From positions 1 through 55,842 of the forward strand of contig NZ_JXLE01000017.1 in the NCBI RefSeq assembly GCF_001886265.1: a stretch of DNA of 55,842 bases, read 5' to 3'. Shown here one piece after another: positions 17,536 to 30,797 of the stretch (positions are counted from its first letter, which is position 1; every line of letters starts with the position of its first letter). The notes beneath the pieces are model-generated. The model had not been told where the DNA came from. It did not search any database and saw only the letters and a list, made by a program, of their open reading frames with translations. Made by a program: the position numbers and the translations under genes. The stretch comes from Enterococcus thailandicus (lineage in GTDB: Bacteria; Bacillota; Bacilli; Lactobacillales; Enterococcaceae).

Positions 17536-20028
17536 TTATTCCTCTGTTGTTTCTTCTGCATCAATTTCTGAATTTACTTCTGTTACTTCTTCAGTCGCTT
17601 CAGGTTCAACTGCTGCCATTGTTACAACTTTTGTATCAACTTCCATTTTCATTAAACGAACGCCTAATGTTGAACGACCAGTTTGAGAGACAGTTGACAC
17701 ATTAAAACGAATAATGACGCCTTTATCTGTAATCAACATAATATCTTCTTCACCAGTAACAGTCGTTAATCCAGCTAAAGGACCATTCTTCTCAGTAATA
17801 TTGGCCGTTTTAATTCCTTTACCACCACGACCTTTTACAGGATATTCAGATACTTTTGTACGTTTTCCATATCCTTTTTCTGTAATTACAAGAACCTCAT
17901 GATTTTCTGTCATCAAAGCTGCGCCGATGACATAGTCTTCTTCTCTTAAACGAATTCCCCTTACACCAGAAGCAGTTCTCCCCATATCACGGATAGCTTC
18001 TTCTTTGAATGTAACTGAGTAACCATTGTGCGTTCCAATGATAATATTCGATTCGCCATTTGTTAACAAGACATTGACTAACTCATCACCATCTTTTAAG
18101 CCAATGGCAATCAAGCCATTACTTCTAATATTAGAAAAGGCGGTCACTGCTGTCCGTTTTACAGTTCCTAGACGAGTAGTAAAGAATAGATAATGTCCTT
18201 CTTCTGCTTTCCCTGTTACAGCAATAATTGCTTGGATTTTTTCACTAGAATCAATTCCAAGTAAATTAATGACGGGGATTCCCTTGGCAGTTCTACCATA
18301 TTCTGGAATTTCATATCCTTTTGCACGATATACTTTTCCGTTGTTCGTGAAGAATAATAAAGTGTCATGTGTTGAACAGGAAACAAGATTTTTTACAAAA
18401 TCATCGTTATGAACACCCATGCCTTGTACACCACGTCCGCCACGTCTTTGTGCTCTAAATTCATTATTAGCAACACGTTTGATATAACCATTATTTGTCA
18501 AAGTAATAACGATTTCTTCTTCTTCTATTAAATCTTCATCTTCTAAGCTTAAGACTTCACCAACTAAAAGTTCTGTCCGACGTTTATCACCAAACCGTTG
18601 ATTTAACTCAGCAAGTTCTGTTTTGATAATTTCAGTAATTCGTTCAGGTCTTGCCAAAATATCAGTTAAATCTGCAATCAATTTTAATAATTCTTGATAT
18701 TCATTTTCAATTTTTTCACGTTCTAAACCAGTTAGTCTACGAAGGCGCATATCTAAAATTGCTTGTGCTTGACGATCTGACAAAGCAAATCGTTCAATCA
18801 TTGTTGCTTTTGCAATATCATCAGATTTTGATCCACGAATAATAGCAATAATTTCATCAATGTGATCTAACGCAATGCGTAAACCTTCTAAAATATGTGC
18901 CCGTGCTTCAGCTTTTTCTTTATCAAAAATTGTACGACGTGTGATTACTTCACGCTGATGTTCAACATAGTTTTCAAGAATTTCTTTCAAGCTTAAAACT
19001 TTAGGAACACCTTTTTCAATTGCTAACATATTAAATCCAAACGAGTTTTGCAATGAAGTCATTTTATATAAGTTATTTAAAATAACAGAAGCACTAGCAT
19101 CACGGCGTATATCAATAACAATACGCATTCCTTCACGAGAAGATTCATCCCGTAAATCAGTAATTCCTTCAATTCGTTTATCACGATGAAGTTCAGAAAT
19201 TCGTTCAATTAGTTTTGCTTTATTTACCATGTATGGTAATTCTGTGACTAAAATTCTTTCTTTGCCATTCGGCATTTCAGTGATTTCAACTTTTGCTCGA
19301 ACAGTAATTGATCCTTTACCCGTTTCATAGGCACGGCGTATTCCAGATTTACCCATAACTAGACCGCCAGTTGGGAAGTCTGGTCCAGGTAACACTTCCA
19401 TTAACTCATTTGTTGTAACTTCTGGATTTTCTATCAACAAATCAATTGCCGCTACAACTTCTGATAAATTATGTGGAGGGATGTTCGTTGCCATACCTAC
19501 CGCAATACCAGTTGTCCCATTGACCAAAAGATTGGGGAACCGAGCAGGAAGAACTTCTGGTTCCTTTTCCGTATCATCATAGTTACTTTGGAAATCAACT
19601 GTATTTTTGTTAATGTCTCTTAGCATTTCCATAGCAATCTTACTCATTCGGGCTTCCGTGTAACGCATTGCGGCAGCTCCGTCACCGTCCACAGAGCCAA
19701 AGTTTCCGTGACCGTCAACTAGCATATAGCGATAGCTGAATGGCTGAGCCATCCGAACCATGGATTCATAAATAGCACTATCACCGTGGGGATGGTATTT
19801 ACCCATAACATCCCCAACAATTCTGGCTGATTTTTTATGTGGTTTATCTGGTGTAACACCTAATTCATTCATTCCGTACAAGATACGACGATGAACTGGT
19901 TTCAATCCATCTCGAACATCAGGTAATGCACGAGCTACGATAACACTCATTGCATAATCGATGAAGGAGTCTTTCATTTCATTGGTTAGATTGACATCAT
20001 GGATGTTTTCACTAAATTTTTCACTCAC
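17536..20028 (-). CDS. gyrA: DNA gyrase subunit A
   Basis: 830 residues. The catalytic tyrosine is Y123 ([13 protein letters not shown]). The quinolone region reads [14 protein letters not shown] with serine at 84 and glutamate at 88, the wild-type pair, so the sequence shows no gyrA-based fluoroquinolone resistance. The GyrA box [10 protein letters not shown] opens the C-terminal beta-pinwheel. The tail is acidic ([20 protein letters not shown]). Subunit A cuts and rejoins DNA. It is 21 bases downstream of gyrB in the recF-gyrB-gyrA operon. Confidence 0.98.
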   Translation of the reverse strand: MSEKFSENIHDVNLTNEMKDSFIDYAMSVIVARALPDVRDGLKPVHRRILYGMNELGVTPDKPHKKSARIVGDVMGKYHPHGDSAIYESMVRMAQPFSYRYMLVDGHGNFGSVDGDGAAAMRYTEARMSKIAMEMLRDINKNTVDFQSNYDDTEKEPEVLPARFPNLLVNGTTGIAVGMATNIPPHNLSEVVAAIDLLIENPEVTTNELMEVLPGPDFPTGGLVMGKSGIRRAYETGKGSITVRAKVEITEMPNGKERILVTELPYMVNKAKLIERISELHRDKRIEGITDLRDESSREGMRIVIDIRRDASASVILNNLYKMTSLQNSFGFNMLAIEKGVPKVLSLKEILENYVEHQREVITRRTIFDKEKAEARAHILEGLRIALDHIDEIIAIIRGSKSDDIAKATMIERFALSDRQAQAILDMRLRRLTGLEREKIENEYQELLKLIADLTDILARPERITEIIKTELAELNQRFGDKRRTELLVGEVLSLEDEDLIEEEEIVITLTNNGYIKRVANNEFRAQRRGGRGVQGMGVHNDDFVKNLVSCSTHDTLLFFTNNGKVYRAKGYEIPEYGRTAKGIPVINLLGIDSSEKIQAIIAVTGKAEEGHYLFFTTRLGTVKRTAVTAFSNIRSNGLIAIGLKDGDELVNVLLTNGESNIIIGTHNGYSVTFKEEAIRDMGRTASGVRGIRLREEDYVIGAALMTENHEVLVITEKGYGKRTKVSEYPVKGRGGKGIKTANITEKNGPLAGLTTVTGEEDIMLITDKGVIIRFNVSTVSQTGRSTLGVRLMKMEVDTKVVTMAAVEPEATEEVTEVNSEIDAEETTEE

Positions 20029-20049
20029 AATTCTTTTCCTCCTTCATGA

Positions 20050-23103
<3,054 letters not shown>

Positions 23104-23117
<14 letters not shown>

Positions 23118-23346
23118 TATTCACTTTTCCTTTTTTTACCATAAAAAAAGTTCCTACATCTGGAACTTCAATCATCATTCCGGGATAAAGTTTTCTTCCT
23201 CGACGGTTTTCTGGTTCACCGTCAACTAAAACAGTATTTTCAGCTAAATACCATTTTGCTTGGCCACCACTGCCAATAACAGTAGTTTCTTTCAACATTT
23301 GGCCCAACGTCATAAATTCTGTTTCTAAAATGACTTGTTGTTTCAA
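23104..23346 (-). CDS. yaaA: S4-domain protein YaaA (RlbA-like)
   Basis: 80 residues from the TTG at 23346 (MKQQVILETEFMTLGQMLK). AKWYLAENTVLVDGEPENRRGRKL is the S4-like RNA-binding core, always found between dnaN and recF in Firmicutes. The TTG has GAGGGAT upstream. The alternative ATG at 23376 coincides with the predicted transcription start from the promoter at 23383-23411, so it would be leaderless and is less likely. Probably involved in ribosome assembly by similarity to RlbA. Confidence 0.85.
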
Positions 23347-23382
23347 TATCCATCCCTCATTTTCATTATTAAACATAGCATT

Positions 23383-23411
23383 ATTATACCTTTTTTTGAG
23401 GAATAAAACAA
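23383..23411 (-). promoter_or_regulatory. promoter of yaaA-recF-gyrB-gyrA
   Basis: On the minus strand TTGTTT and TATAAT are 17 bases apart. The expected start site is near 23376. It lies after the dnaN terminator. Confidence 0.65.
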
Positions 23412-23473
23412 ATTTTCCTACATATTTTCAAATATAAGAAGATTTGATTCTAAAAAGGTCTTTTGAATAAAAA

Positions 23474-23515
23474 GAAACAGAAAGCCTTAAAATTGATTTT
23501 AGGGCCTTCTGTTTC
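23474..23515 (-). terminator. terminator of dnaN
   Basis: GAAACAGAAAGCC and GGCCTTCTGTTTC, with an inner TAAAA/TTTTA stem, then a T-run on the minus-strand exit side. It separates dnaN from the yaaA operon. Confidence 0.9.
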
Positions 23516-23570
23516 AAAATTTATTTTTTTGATTTTTTTCAAAGTATTTTTCAAAAGGATGAAAAAAAGA

Positions 23571-24701
23571 TTAATTTGTCCGAACCGGCGTGATCAACTG
23601 AATAAATTGAACACCTTCTTCAGCAGGTTCTAATGTGAACGGACGGATAGCTGAAATGAATTTAACTTTGATACTCATATCTCCAAATGCACGTAGAGCA
23701 GCTTTCATGTAGTCTGGATTAAATGAAATTTCTAATGGATCTCCACTGCTAGCCGTATAATTTAGGCTTTCTTCTACTTTACCAATTTCAGGCGAGTTTC
23801 CGTATAACACAACTGAATCTGAATTAATTGATAAACGAACAATGTTATTGCGGCCTTCGTGAGACAACAATGAAGCACGTTCAATCGCAGCTAATAAGCT
23901 TGGTACTGAGAATTCAACTTCCGTATTAAAGCTTGATGGAATTAAACGATTAGTATCAGGATAATTTCCTTCTAGTAAACGAGAATAGAAGAACATTGTT
24001 TCAGTTTTAAAAAGCACTTGGTTTTCCATGATACTAATTTCAACAATTTCTTCTTCATTGGTTAACGAGCGAGAAAGTTCAGTCAAACTTTTACCAGGAA
24101 TAACAATATCAAAATGGTCAGCTGTTTGATCTACTGGAATAACACGTTGGCTCAAGCGATGTGAATCTGTAGCAACTGCTAATAATGATTCATCCGATAA
24201 AATTAAATGTACTCCAGTTAAAATTGGGCGACTTTCATGTTGAGAAACAGCAAAAACTGTTTCATTGATCAATTTATTTAATACATGAACAGGTAATTTC
24301 ATTTGGTTGTGGCTTTCGATAACTGGTAAATGTGGGTAATTATCTGCATCTAATCCATTAACAGTAAAGTTGGCTTTACCAGAAGTAATTGCTACCTGCT
24401 TGTTTTCTAAAACTTCTAAAGTAAAGTTTTCTTCCGGTAAACGACGAATAATCTCGCTAAAAAAGCGTGCTTGTAAAACAATTGAACCTGTAGATTCAAT
24501 TTGCATTTGAGCCTTTTCATTTTCAACAGATAAAAGTGTTTCAATTGAGATATCTGCATTGCTCCCTGTTAACGTTAAACCTTCATCAGTTAACGTAATT
24601 TTGACCCCAGTTAAAATTGGGATGGTCGTCTTACTTGAAATAGCTCTTTGAACAGTTTGTAGCTCTTGCATAAAGCTAGCTCGATTTAAAGTAACTTTCA
24701 T
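23571..24701 (-). CDS. dnaN: DNA polymerase III beta sliding clamp
   Basis: 376 residues with the three-fold clamp architecture. MKVTLNRASFMQELQTVQRA starts domain 1, HESRPILTGVHLILSDESL marks domain 2, and the C-terminal FTLEPAEEGVQFIQLITPVR contains the residues that shape the hydrophobic partner pocket. It tethers polymerase to DNA. It follows dnaA on the same strand across the 169-base oriC segment. Confidence 0.98.
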   Translation of the reverse strand: MKVTLNRASFMQELQTVQRAISSKTTIPILTGVKITLTDEGLTLTGSNADISIETLLSVENEKAQMQIESTGSIVLQARFFSEIIRRLPEENFTLEVLENKQVAITSGKANFTVNGLDADNYPHLPVIESHNQMKLPVHVLNKLINETVFAVSQHESRPILTGVHLILSDESLLAVATDSHRLSQRVIPVDQTADHFDIVIPGKSLTELSRSLTNEEEIVEISIMENQVLFKTETMFFYSRLLEGNYPDTNRLIPSSFNTEVEFSVPSLLAAIERASLLSHEGRNNIVRLSINSDSVVLYGNSPEIGKVEESLNYTASSGDPLEISFNPDYMKAALRAFGDMSIKVKFISAIRPFTLEPAEEGVQFIQLITPVRTN

Positions 24702-24709
24702 GATGAATC

Positions 24710-24870
24710 TCCTTTTGCGTAGTTAATTTATTATTAGTTAATTAAAATAATAAAAGTAATAGGGCATGTTAATTTTGTGGAAAACTATTAAAAATATAAT
24801 AGTCCGTAGAAAAAATCGCTGTGGACAAACTGTGGATAAAAAAAGTAAAACTTTTATCTTTATCCACAAG
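24710..24870. other. oriC: oriC segment between dnaA and dnaN
   Basis: Very AT-rich DNA (24718-24765), followed by two exact DnaA boxes in opposite orientation: TGTGGATAA at 24831-24839 and TTATCCACA at 24860-24868, with a near match (TGTGGACAA) just before. In Bacillus the unwinding element lies between dnaA and dnaN, so this is the likely melting region. Confidence 0.8.
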
Positions 24871-26205
24871 CTAATTAAGTAAGAAATTTTTGATTTCTGA
24901 AACTTCATTTTGCATGCTCATGCTGGAATCCATTAAATGTTGGATTTTTTCATGTGCATGGATGACAGTTGTATGATCTTTCCCACCAAATTCAGCACCG
25001 ATTTTTGGTAATGAGCTATCTGTGAGTTCACGTGCAAGATACATCGCAATTTGACGTGGGACAACGATAGACTTGACACGTTTCTTTCCTTTTAGATCTT
25101 TTAGCTGGACATGATAATACTTAGCAACTTCTTCTTGGATTTGTAAAATAGTCAATTGAGAATGACCTTTTCCAGATTTTAACGTTTTTAAAGCATCAGC
25201 GGCCAAGCTAGTTGAAATATCTGCGCTATTAATTGCAGCGAAGGCTTGAACTCGAACCAAAGCACCTTCAAGTTCCCGAATATTTGAATCAATTTGGCCT
25301 GCGATATAACTTAAAGTGTCATCTGGAATTTCTAATTGTTCGGCAGCAGCTTTTTTACGTAAAATAGCTGTTCTAGTTTCAAGATCTGGAGGTGTAATAT
25401 CGACAGAAAGTCCCCAAGCAAAGCGCGAAACTAGTCGTTCTTGCAGTTTTGGAATTTCATTGGGCAAACGATCACTTGTTAAGACGATCTGCTTGCCCTC
25501 GTTGTAAAGTGCATTAAATGTATGAAAAAATTCCTCTTGAGTAGCCTCTTTTTCTGCAAAAAATTGAATGTCATCTACTAATAGTAAATCAACATTTCGG
25601 TATTCTTGACGAAATTCTTCGGCAGTTTTATTTTGGATCGAATTGATAAAATCATTTGCAAAAGTTTCACTGCTTACGTATTTTACTTTTGCATTTGGCT
25701 GGCTTAACAGCATTTGGTGACCAATTGCATGCATCAAGTGAGTCTTCCCTAAACCAACACCACCATAAAAGAAAAGTGGATTGTAAATTGATCCAGGATC
25801 TTCTGCTACAACTAATGCTGCAGCATGTGCCATTTGATTTCCTTTACCAATGACAAATGCATCAAAAGTATATTTAGGATTTAACATGGCTTTTTTGATT
25901 GGCGCAGCCATGGTGGGCTTCTCCATTTTTTCAGTAATGATTTCTTCTTGTTCAAGCTCATCCCCAGTGACAAAACGTGGAATAATTTCATCTTCAGTCA
26001 GCATATAGCCAACTTCAACAATTTTTGTAGCTAGATTTTTTTCCCAATATTCTTTGTGAATCTTACTTGGAACCTCTAAGACAAATTGATGATTGTCTAA
26101 TGAACGAGGTGTTGCAGTTTCAATCCAAGTATTGTAACTCGCAGGAGATAAATCTCTTTGATAAGTAGTTTTTAATTCGTTCCATAAAGCATCGAGGGAT
26201 ACCAT
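24871..26205 (-). CDS. dnaA: chromosomal replication initiator DnaA
   Basis: 444 residues. Domain I is [20 protein letters not shown]. The AAA+ domain III has [18 protein letters not shown] and [17 protein letters not shown]. Domain IV has the DNA-binding signature [15 protein letters not shown]. It binds DnaA boxes, opens oriC and loads the helicase. It is flanked by box clusters on both sides, so its own promoter is probably autoregulated. Confidence 0.98.
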   Translation of the reverse strand: MVSLDALWNELKTTYQRDLSPASYNTWIETATPRSLDNHQFVLEVPSKIHKEYWEKNLATKIVEVGYMLTEDEIIPRFVTGDELEQEEIITEKMEKPTMAAPIKKAMLNPKYTFDAFVIGKGNQMAHAAALVVAEDPGSIYNPLFFYGGVGLGKTHLMHAIGHQMLLSQPNAKVKYVSSETFANDFINSIQNKTAEEFRQEYRNVDLLLVDDIQFFAEKEATQEEFFHTFNALYNEGKQIVLTSDRLPNEIPKLQERLVSRFAWGLSVDITPPDLETRTAILRKKAAAEQLEIPDDTLSYIAGQIDSNIRELEGALVRVQAFAAINSADISTSLAADALKTLKSGKGHSQLTILQIQEEVAKYYHVQLKDLKGKKRVKSIVVPRQIAMYLARELTDSSLPKIGAEFGGKDHTTVIHAHEKIQHLMDSSMSMQNEVSEIKNFLLN

Positions 26206-26640
26206 AAGGCTTCCTCCTTCATTAAAAAGTGAATAACTAGTACTAATTTAGCATTTTTTCAGATAGTTTTCCACAGAAAGAAAAGAAAAAAATAAATTTA
26301 TTTGTATTATCCACAAAATCCACGTCAGAAAAAAAGAGAAAATCACAAGAGAGGAAAAAGTTTATCCACAGGAGTAATCAACAGGTGGATAAGTCAGCTA
26401 ATAAAAAAGTTTTTAACAAGCGCTTGTGGATAAAAAAGTTAATATTTATAAGCGATTGAATAAACAATTCACAGAAAAGAGAGAGTCTGTGGATTTCTTT
26501 TTTTACATGTGTTTATTCTGTGTAAAAAATGGGCTAAAAAAATTGTGGATAATTGTTGTTGATAACTTTTTCCACAAAAAAATCACACAGCAAAAAATAA
26601 TGTTGTGGATAAGTTTTAAGAGAGTTAATATTATTTTATA
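26206..26640. other. oriC: oriC DnaA-box cluster between dnaA and rpmH
   Basis: Five exact 9-mer boxes: TTATCCACA at 26307-26315 and 26362-26370, and the reverse TGTGGATAA at 26425-26433, 26544-26552 and 26604-26612. One-mismatch copies occur near 26384, 26487 and 26570. The region is AT-rich and has no credible gene; the 72-codon frame at 26426 reads through the boxes and lacks a ribosome site. It is the bidirectional promoter and initiator region of dnaA and rpmH. Confidence 0.9.
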
Positions 26641-26670
26641 TTGACAAAACAGCATTCTAGTCGGTATACT
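26641..26670 (+). promoter_or_regulatory. promoter of rpmH-rnpA
   Basis: TTGACA and TATACT with an 18-base spacer, 53 bases before the rpmH start. Confidence 0.75.
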
Positions 26671-26723
26671 ATCAAAGTATGTCTGTGTTTATAATTAGAT
26701 AAGAAATTTTGGAGGTGGAATAC

Positions 26724-26858
26724 ATGAAAAGAACATACCAACCAAATAAACGTAAACGTCAAAAAGTTCACGGATTCCGTAAACGTATGAGTACTAAAAA
26801 TGGACGTCGTGTTTTAGCAAGCCGTCGTCGTAAAGGAAGAAAAGTTCTTTCAGCTTAG
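26724..26858 (+). CDS. rpmH: 50S ribosomal protein L34
   Basis: 44 residues beginning [20 protein letters not shown] and ending [10 protein letters not shown], the full conserved L34. The ATG follows GGAGGTGGAATAC. First gene right of oriC and head of the rpmH-rnpA-yidC-jag cluster. Confidence 0.98.
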   Translation: MKRTYQPNKRKRQKVHGFRKRMSTKNGRRVLASRRRKGRKVLSA

Positions 26859-26859
26859 G

Positions 26860-26885
26860 CCACTGGGGTTTCAGTGGTTTTTTTT
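26860..26885 (+). terminator. attenuator-type terminator after rpmH
   Basis: CCACTG and CAGTGG with a GGGTTT loop, then seven T. It probably lets rpmH be transcribed more than rnpA. Confidence 0.8.
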
Positions 26886-26975
26886 ATGCCCTTTTTTAGG
26901 GAAATGATGAACTGATAACAGTAAATATGGTATGATGGTTCACGTAAGTGAGAGATAGAAAAGGAAAGAAAACTA

Positions 26976-27332
26976 ATGAAAAAAGCGTATCGAGTAAAAA
27001 AAGAACGAGAGTTTCAAGCCGTCTTTAAAACAGGGGCTTCCTTTGCTAACCGTAAGTTTGTTGTTTACCGATTAGATAAAAAAGACCAACTTCATTTTAG
27101 AGTAGGACTTTCAGTAGGTAAAAAAGTTGGAAATGCAGTCTCCCGCAATGATGTAAAAAGAAAGATTCGTGCAGCGATTTATTCTTTTAAAGATGAAATC
27201 GATCCAGAATTAGACTTTATTGTAATTGCAAGACCAAGTGTTGAAGGACTGACTTACGATGAGATTCGCTCAAATTTAGTCCATGTCTTAAAGCTTGCAA
27301 AAATAATCGATAGAGAGGTAACGAGTACGTGA
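26976..27332 (+). CDS. rnpA: ribonuclease P protein component
   Basis: 118 residues. [19 protein letters not shown] opens the fold, and [20 protein letters not shown] is the conserved RNR box that contacts the RNase [21 protein letters not shown] completes the fold. It assists tRNA 5'-end maturation. Its stop overlaps the yidC start. Confidence 0.97.
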   Translation: MKKAYRVKKEREFQAVFKTGASFANRKFVVYRLDKKDQLHFRVGLSVGKKVGNAVSRNDVKRKIRAAIYSFKDEIDPELDFIVIARPSVEGLTYDEIRSNLVHVLKLAKIIDREVTST

Positions 27333-28150
27333 AGAAATACAAACGTTTACTTTTGATGGCTGGCATAATTAGTTTAGTTGTCATCTTGTCTGGTTGTGGA
27401 ACTGGAGAAGTGAGTGCACAAAGTACAGGAATTTGGGATCGCTACATTGTTTATAATTTTGCTCAAGCGATTAAAGGCTTATCATTTGGGAATGCTGGAA
27501 TCGGGATTATTCTATTTACATTAGTGATTCGGGTAATTTTATTACCATTAATGCATTTTCAAACAAAAAGTATGCGCAAAACACAAGAAGTTCAACCGAA
27601 ATTAAAAGAGCTACAACAGAAATATTCTTCTAAAGATCCTGAGACTCAAAGCAAATTGAGAGAAGAACAACAACGGCTTTACGCTGAAAATGGTGTAAAT
27701 CCATACGCTGGATGTCTTCCTTTGTTGGTACAAATGCCAATCTTGATGGCATTATGGCAATCAATTTCTCGTGTACCAGAATTAAAACAGGGACATTTTC
27801 TTTGGCTTAATTTAGGTGAAGCAGATCCAACATTTATTTTGCCAATTTTAGCTGCAATTTTTACTTTTGCAAGTACTTACTTATCTAGTATGAGTCAAAT
27901 TGAGTCAAACCCAACAACAAAAATTATGAGTTTTGCTATGCCAGTGATGATTTTAGTTATGGGTGTTAACTTAGCAAGTGGTCTTTCATTATACTGGGTA
28001 GTTTCAAATGCCTTTCAAGTTGTTCAGACATTGTTGATTAATAATCCGTTTAAGATCCGTAAAGAACGTGAAGAAGTAGCAATGAAGATTCGTGAAAAAG
28101 AAAAAGCGTTGAAAAAAGCCACAAGTCCTAAGAAAAAACGTAAAAAATAA
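27329..28150 (+). CDS. yidC: membrane protein insertase YidC/SpoIIIJ
   Basis: 273 residues from the GTG overlapping rnpA. A lipoprotein signal ends at LSGC (residues 20-23). [20 protein letters not shown] starts the insertase core with the hydrophilic-groove arginine. [19 protein letters not shown], an outer loop, and [17 protein letters not shown] are family signatures. The tail is strongly basic ([12 protein letters not shown]) and can contact ribosomes. It inserts membrane proteins with or without Sec. Confidence 0.97.
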   Translation: MKKYKRLLLMAGIISLVVILSGCGTGEVSAQSTGIWDRYIVYNFAQAIKGLSFGNAGIGIILFTLVIRVILLPLMHFQTKSMRKTQEVQPKLKELQQKYSSKDPETQSKLREEQQRLYAENGVNPYAGCLPLLVQMPILMALWQSISRVPELKQGHFLWLNLGEADPTFILPILAAIFTFASTYLSSMSQIESNPTTKIMSFAMPVMILVMGVNLASGLSLYWVVSNAFQVVQTLLINNPFKIRKEREEVAMKIREKEKALKKATSPKKKRKK

Positions 28151-28164
28151 GGGAGGTAATGCTA

Positions 28165-28929
28165 ATGCCGATTTATAAAGCTGCAACAGTAGATGAAGCC
28201 ATTCAAAATGGTTTGAATCAATTAGGTTTGACTAAAGATCAAGTTGAACTTGAGATACTTGACGAAGGAAAAAAAGGTTTCCTTGGAATGGGCCGTAAAG
28301 ATGCTCAAGTGTCTATTGAGCCCTCTGTTAGTGAAACTATTTCAGAAGTAGTGGAAGAAACAGTTGAAGACGTTCTAGAAGAAACTCCTGTAGAAATCAC
28401 AGTGATTGATGAAATTGAAGTAGAGTCAGAAGAAAGTTCAGTAGAACAAGAATTAAGTGACTTGGATGATGAAGCAGCTTTAACGGAATTGGCACTTTAT
28501 CTTACTGAAATTTCTAAACATTTGGACGCGCCTGCTCTGGTAAAAATGGAGAGAGAAGCAAACTTAGTTGTTTTTCACTTAGAAACACAAAAACAAGGAA
28601 TTTTAATTGGTAAACATGGGAAGACACTGAATGCTTTGCAGTATTTAGCACAAGTATTTATCCATCGGGTGGCTACAAACAAATTATCAATTGTTGTTAA
28701 TGTAGGAAACTACCGTGAAAAGCGCCAAGAAATTATTCAGCGTTTAGCTGAGCGAACAGCTGATAAAGTCATTCGTACAGGTCAGCCAGTATTTTTAGAA
28801 CCAATGCCGGCTTTTGAGCGAAAACAGATTCATGCAGCACTAAGTAAAAATGACGGAGTAAAAACACACTCTGAAGGTGAAGAGCCTTATCGATATTTAG
28901 TTGTTGAGCCAGCAAAAAGATTCTATTAA
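28165..28929 (+). CDS. jag: RNA-binding protein Jag/KhpB
   Basis: 254 residues from the ATG at 28165, which has GGGAGG 8 bases upstream; the ATG at 28159 is too close to it. The Jag-N domain (KAATVDEAIQNGLNQLGL) is followed by an acidic linker (residues 55-110), a KH domain with LIGKHGKTLNALQYLA, and a C-terminal R3H domain with ERKQIHAALSKNDGV. It acts with KhpA in RNA-based control of cell elongation and division in relatives. Cotranscribed with yidC. Confidence 0.93.
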   Translation: MPIYKAATVDEAIQNGLNQLGLTKDQVELEILDEGKKGFLGMGRKDAQVSIEPSVSETISEVVEETVEDVLEETPVEITVIDEIEVESEESSVEQELSDLDDEAALTELALYLTEISKHLDAPALVKMEREANLVVFHLETQKQGILIGKHGKTLNALQYLAQVFIHRVATNKLSIVVNVGNYREKRQEIIQRLAERTADKVIRTGQPVFLEPMPAFERKQIHAALSKNDGVKTHSEGEEPYRYLVVEPAKRFY

Positions 28930-28949
28930 AGTGAAATAAAAATCAAAAA

Positions 28950-28991
28950 GGAAATGTCACAAGTCAGTTGACTTGTGACATTTCCTTTTTT
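28950..28991 (+). terminator. terminator after jag
   Basis: A perfect stem GGAAATGTCACAAGTCA with its complement around GT, then six T. It ends the rpmH-to-jag transcript. Confidence 0.95.
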
Positions 28992-29088
28992 GTTTCTATT
29001 TTTGTTTCTATATATATAAGATAATAAAGAAAAAAGAACACTAAAATAATTTTTTTATGGCTAAATGGTGTGAAGAAATAAAATCAGA

Positions 29089-29117
29089 TTGACAAAATTT
29101 TTTAAACCAAGTATATT
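29089..29117 (+). promoter_or_regulatory. orphan promoter upstream of a short terminated transcript
   Basis: TTGACA and TATATT exactly 17 bases apart inside the jag-mnmE gap. It is followed by a terminator 54 bases downstream and no ORF of useful length. Confidence 0.6.
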
Positions 29118-29123
29118 TTACTA

Positions 29124-29209
29124 GAAATCATTCTTATCGAAGTATACGATCGTAGTAGTCTAACTTTGATAAAAAGAAGTACAAGGCATTTGCTTTGTAC
29201 TTTTTTGCT
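29124..29209 (+). ncRNA. candidate small RNA between jag and mnmE
   Basis: A transcript of about 85 bases is predicted from the promoter at 29089-29117 to a strong terminator (AAGTACAAGG / CTTTGTACTT plus six T, 29178-29209). The body contains the perfect palindrome TACGATCGTA (29145-29154). No start codon with a ribosome site is present. Function unknown. Confidence 0.45.
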
Positions 29210-29305
29210 TAAAAATAAGGTTAGAGACTAGTCAATCAAAAGAACTTGATTCATTTTTAGAAATGTGATAGTCTATGACAAGAATTTAATCAAGAACAAG
29301 CAGTC

Positions 29306-29356
29306 AAAGTGCTAAGTTCACCTTTTTATGTAAAGGGTGGAGTGGGCGCTTTTTTT
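29306..29356 (+). promoter_or_regulatory. terminator-like leader element upstream of mnmE
   Basis: AAAGTGC ... TTCACC pairs with GGGTGGA ... GCGCTTT, partly through G-U pairs, and a seven-T run follows, 29 bases before mnmE. This looks like an attenuator in the mnmE leader. A possible promoter (TTGATT, 17-base spacer, TAGTCT) lies near 29249-29277. Confidence 0.45.
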
Positions 29357-29385
29357 GTGCGTAAAATTAAAGGAGAAGTGAAAAA

Positions 29386-30783
29386 ATGGCTGAAATTACT
29401 TTGGAGTTTGACACAATCGCAGCAATCTCAACGCCACCAGGTGAAGGTGCAATTAGTATTGTACGCTTGAGTGGTGATCATGCAGTTCAAATTGCCAATA
29501 AAGTTTATCGTAGTGGAACAAAAACTTTACTCGAAGTACCTAGCCACACGATTCATTATGGTCATATAGCTGATCCAAAAGATAATCATCTAGTGGATGA
29601 AGTGATGGTCTCAGTAATGTTAGCACCGAAAACTTTTACTCGTGAAGATGTGGTTGAAATTAATTGTCATGGTGGGATTGTTGTAGTCAATCAGGTACTT
29701 CAGCTTTTACTTAGAGAGGGTGCGCGTCTAGCGGAGCCAGGAGAATTTACAAAGCGTGCATTTTTAAATGGACGGGTGGATTTGTCACAAGCAGAAGCTG
29801 TCATGGATTTAATTCGTGCAAAAACAGATAAGGCAATGGACCTAGCAATTAATCAATTAGATGGAAATCTTTCTTCATTAATTCGTGCATTGCGCCAAGA
29901 AATTTTAGAAACGTTAGCACAAGTTGAAGTCAATATTGATTATCCAGAATATGATGATGTTGAAGAAATGACAACTAAATTATTACTTGAAAAAGCGCAA
30001 ATGGTTCATCAAAAAATTGAAGAGCTATTGGCAACTTCAAAACAAGGAAAAGTTTTACGAGAAGGGCTAAGCACAGCAATTATTGGACGCCCTAACGTAG
30101 GGAAATCAAGTTTGCTAAATCATTTATTGCGAGAAGAAAAAGCAATTGTAACTGATATTGCCGGAACGACACGTGATGTGATTGAAGAATATGTCAATGT
30201 TCGGGGGGTACCTTTGAAATTGATTGATACAGCTGGAATTCGTGAGACGGATGATGTTGTAGAACGAATTGGTGTAGAAAGAAGTAGAAAAGCTTTGTCT
30301 GAATCTGATTTGATTTTATTAGTTTTAAATCAAAGTGAAGCTCTAACAGCAGAAGATGAACAATTATTAGAAGCAACCAGTGGATTAAAGAGAATCATTC
30401 TTTTAAATAAAACTGATCTACCCGCAAAAATTGAACTAGATAAACTAGCAACATTTATTAATCATGAACCTGTTTTTCCAGTTTCAGTCACAAACAATGA
30501 TGGTTTGGATCAATTAGAACTTGCTATTACTGAACTGTTTTTCGGTGGGAAAACAGGCGAGAAAGATGCAACTTATGTTTCAAATACGCGACATATCGCA
30601 TTATTAGAAAAAGCAGCTATTTCATTAGATGAAGTGGTCACAGGAATAGAGGCTGGTATGCCTGTTGATTTAGTTCAAATCGATATGACACGTTGTTGGG
30701 ACTATCTTGGAGAAGTAGTTGGAGATAGTGTCCAAGATGAATTGATAACACAGTTATTTAGTCAATTTTGTTTAGGAAAATAG
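29386..30783 (+). CDS. mnmE: tRNA modification GTPase MnmE
   Basis: 465 residues. The N-terminal folate-binding domain begins [20 protein letters not shown]. The inserted G domain has [29 protein letters not shown] and NKTD. The C-terminal FCLGK holds the invariant cysteine. With MnmG it forms the cmnm5U34 modification of wobble uridines. mnmG starts 15 bases after its stop. Confidence 0.97.
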   Translation: MAEITLEFDTIAAISTPPGEGAISIVRLSGDHAVQIANKVYRSGTKTLLEVPSHTIHYGHIADPKDNHLVDEVMVSVMLAPKTFTREDVVEINCHGGIVVVNQVLQLLLREGARLAEPGEFTKRAFLNGRVDLSQAEAVMDLIRAKTDKAMDLAINQLDGNLSSLIRALRQEILETLAQVEVNIDYPEYDDVEEMTTKLLLEKAQMVHQKIEELLATSKQGKVLREGLSTAIIGRPNVGKSSLLNHLLREEKAIVTDIAGTTRDVIEEYVNVRGVPLKLIDTAGIRETDDVVERIGVERSRKALSESDLILLVLNQSEALTAEDEQLLEATSGLKRIILLNKTDLPAKIELDKLATFINHEPVFPVSVTNNDGLDQLELAITELFFGGKTGEKDATYVSNTRHIALLEKAAISLDEVVTGIEAGMPVDLVQIDMTRCWDYLGEVVGDSVQDELITQLFSQFCLGK

Positions 30784-30797
30784 AGGAGGAACATCTT

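Noticed and set aside
17536-20028. Quinolone resistance change in GyrA
   Set aside because: Residues 84 (Ser) and 88 (Glu) are wild type.
26426-26644. 72-codon frame within oriC
   Set aside because: Starts without a ribosome site and runs through DnaA boxes; composition is that of AT-rich non-coding DNA.
29333-29350. T-box motif in the mnmE leader (AAAGGGTGG)
   Set aside because: The ACCGCG continuation is missing and the leader is too short for stem I; chance similarity.
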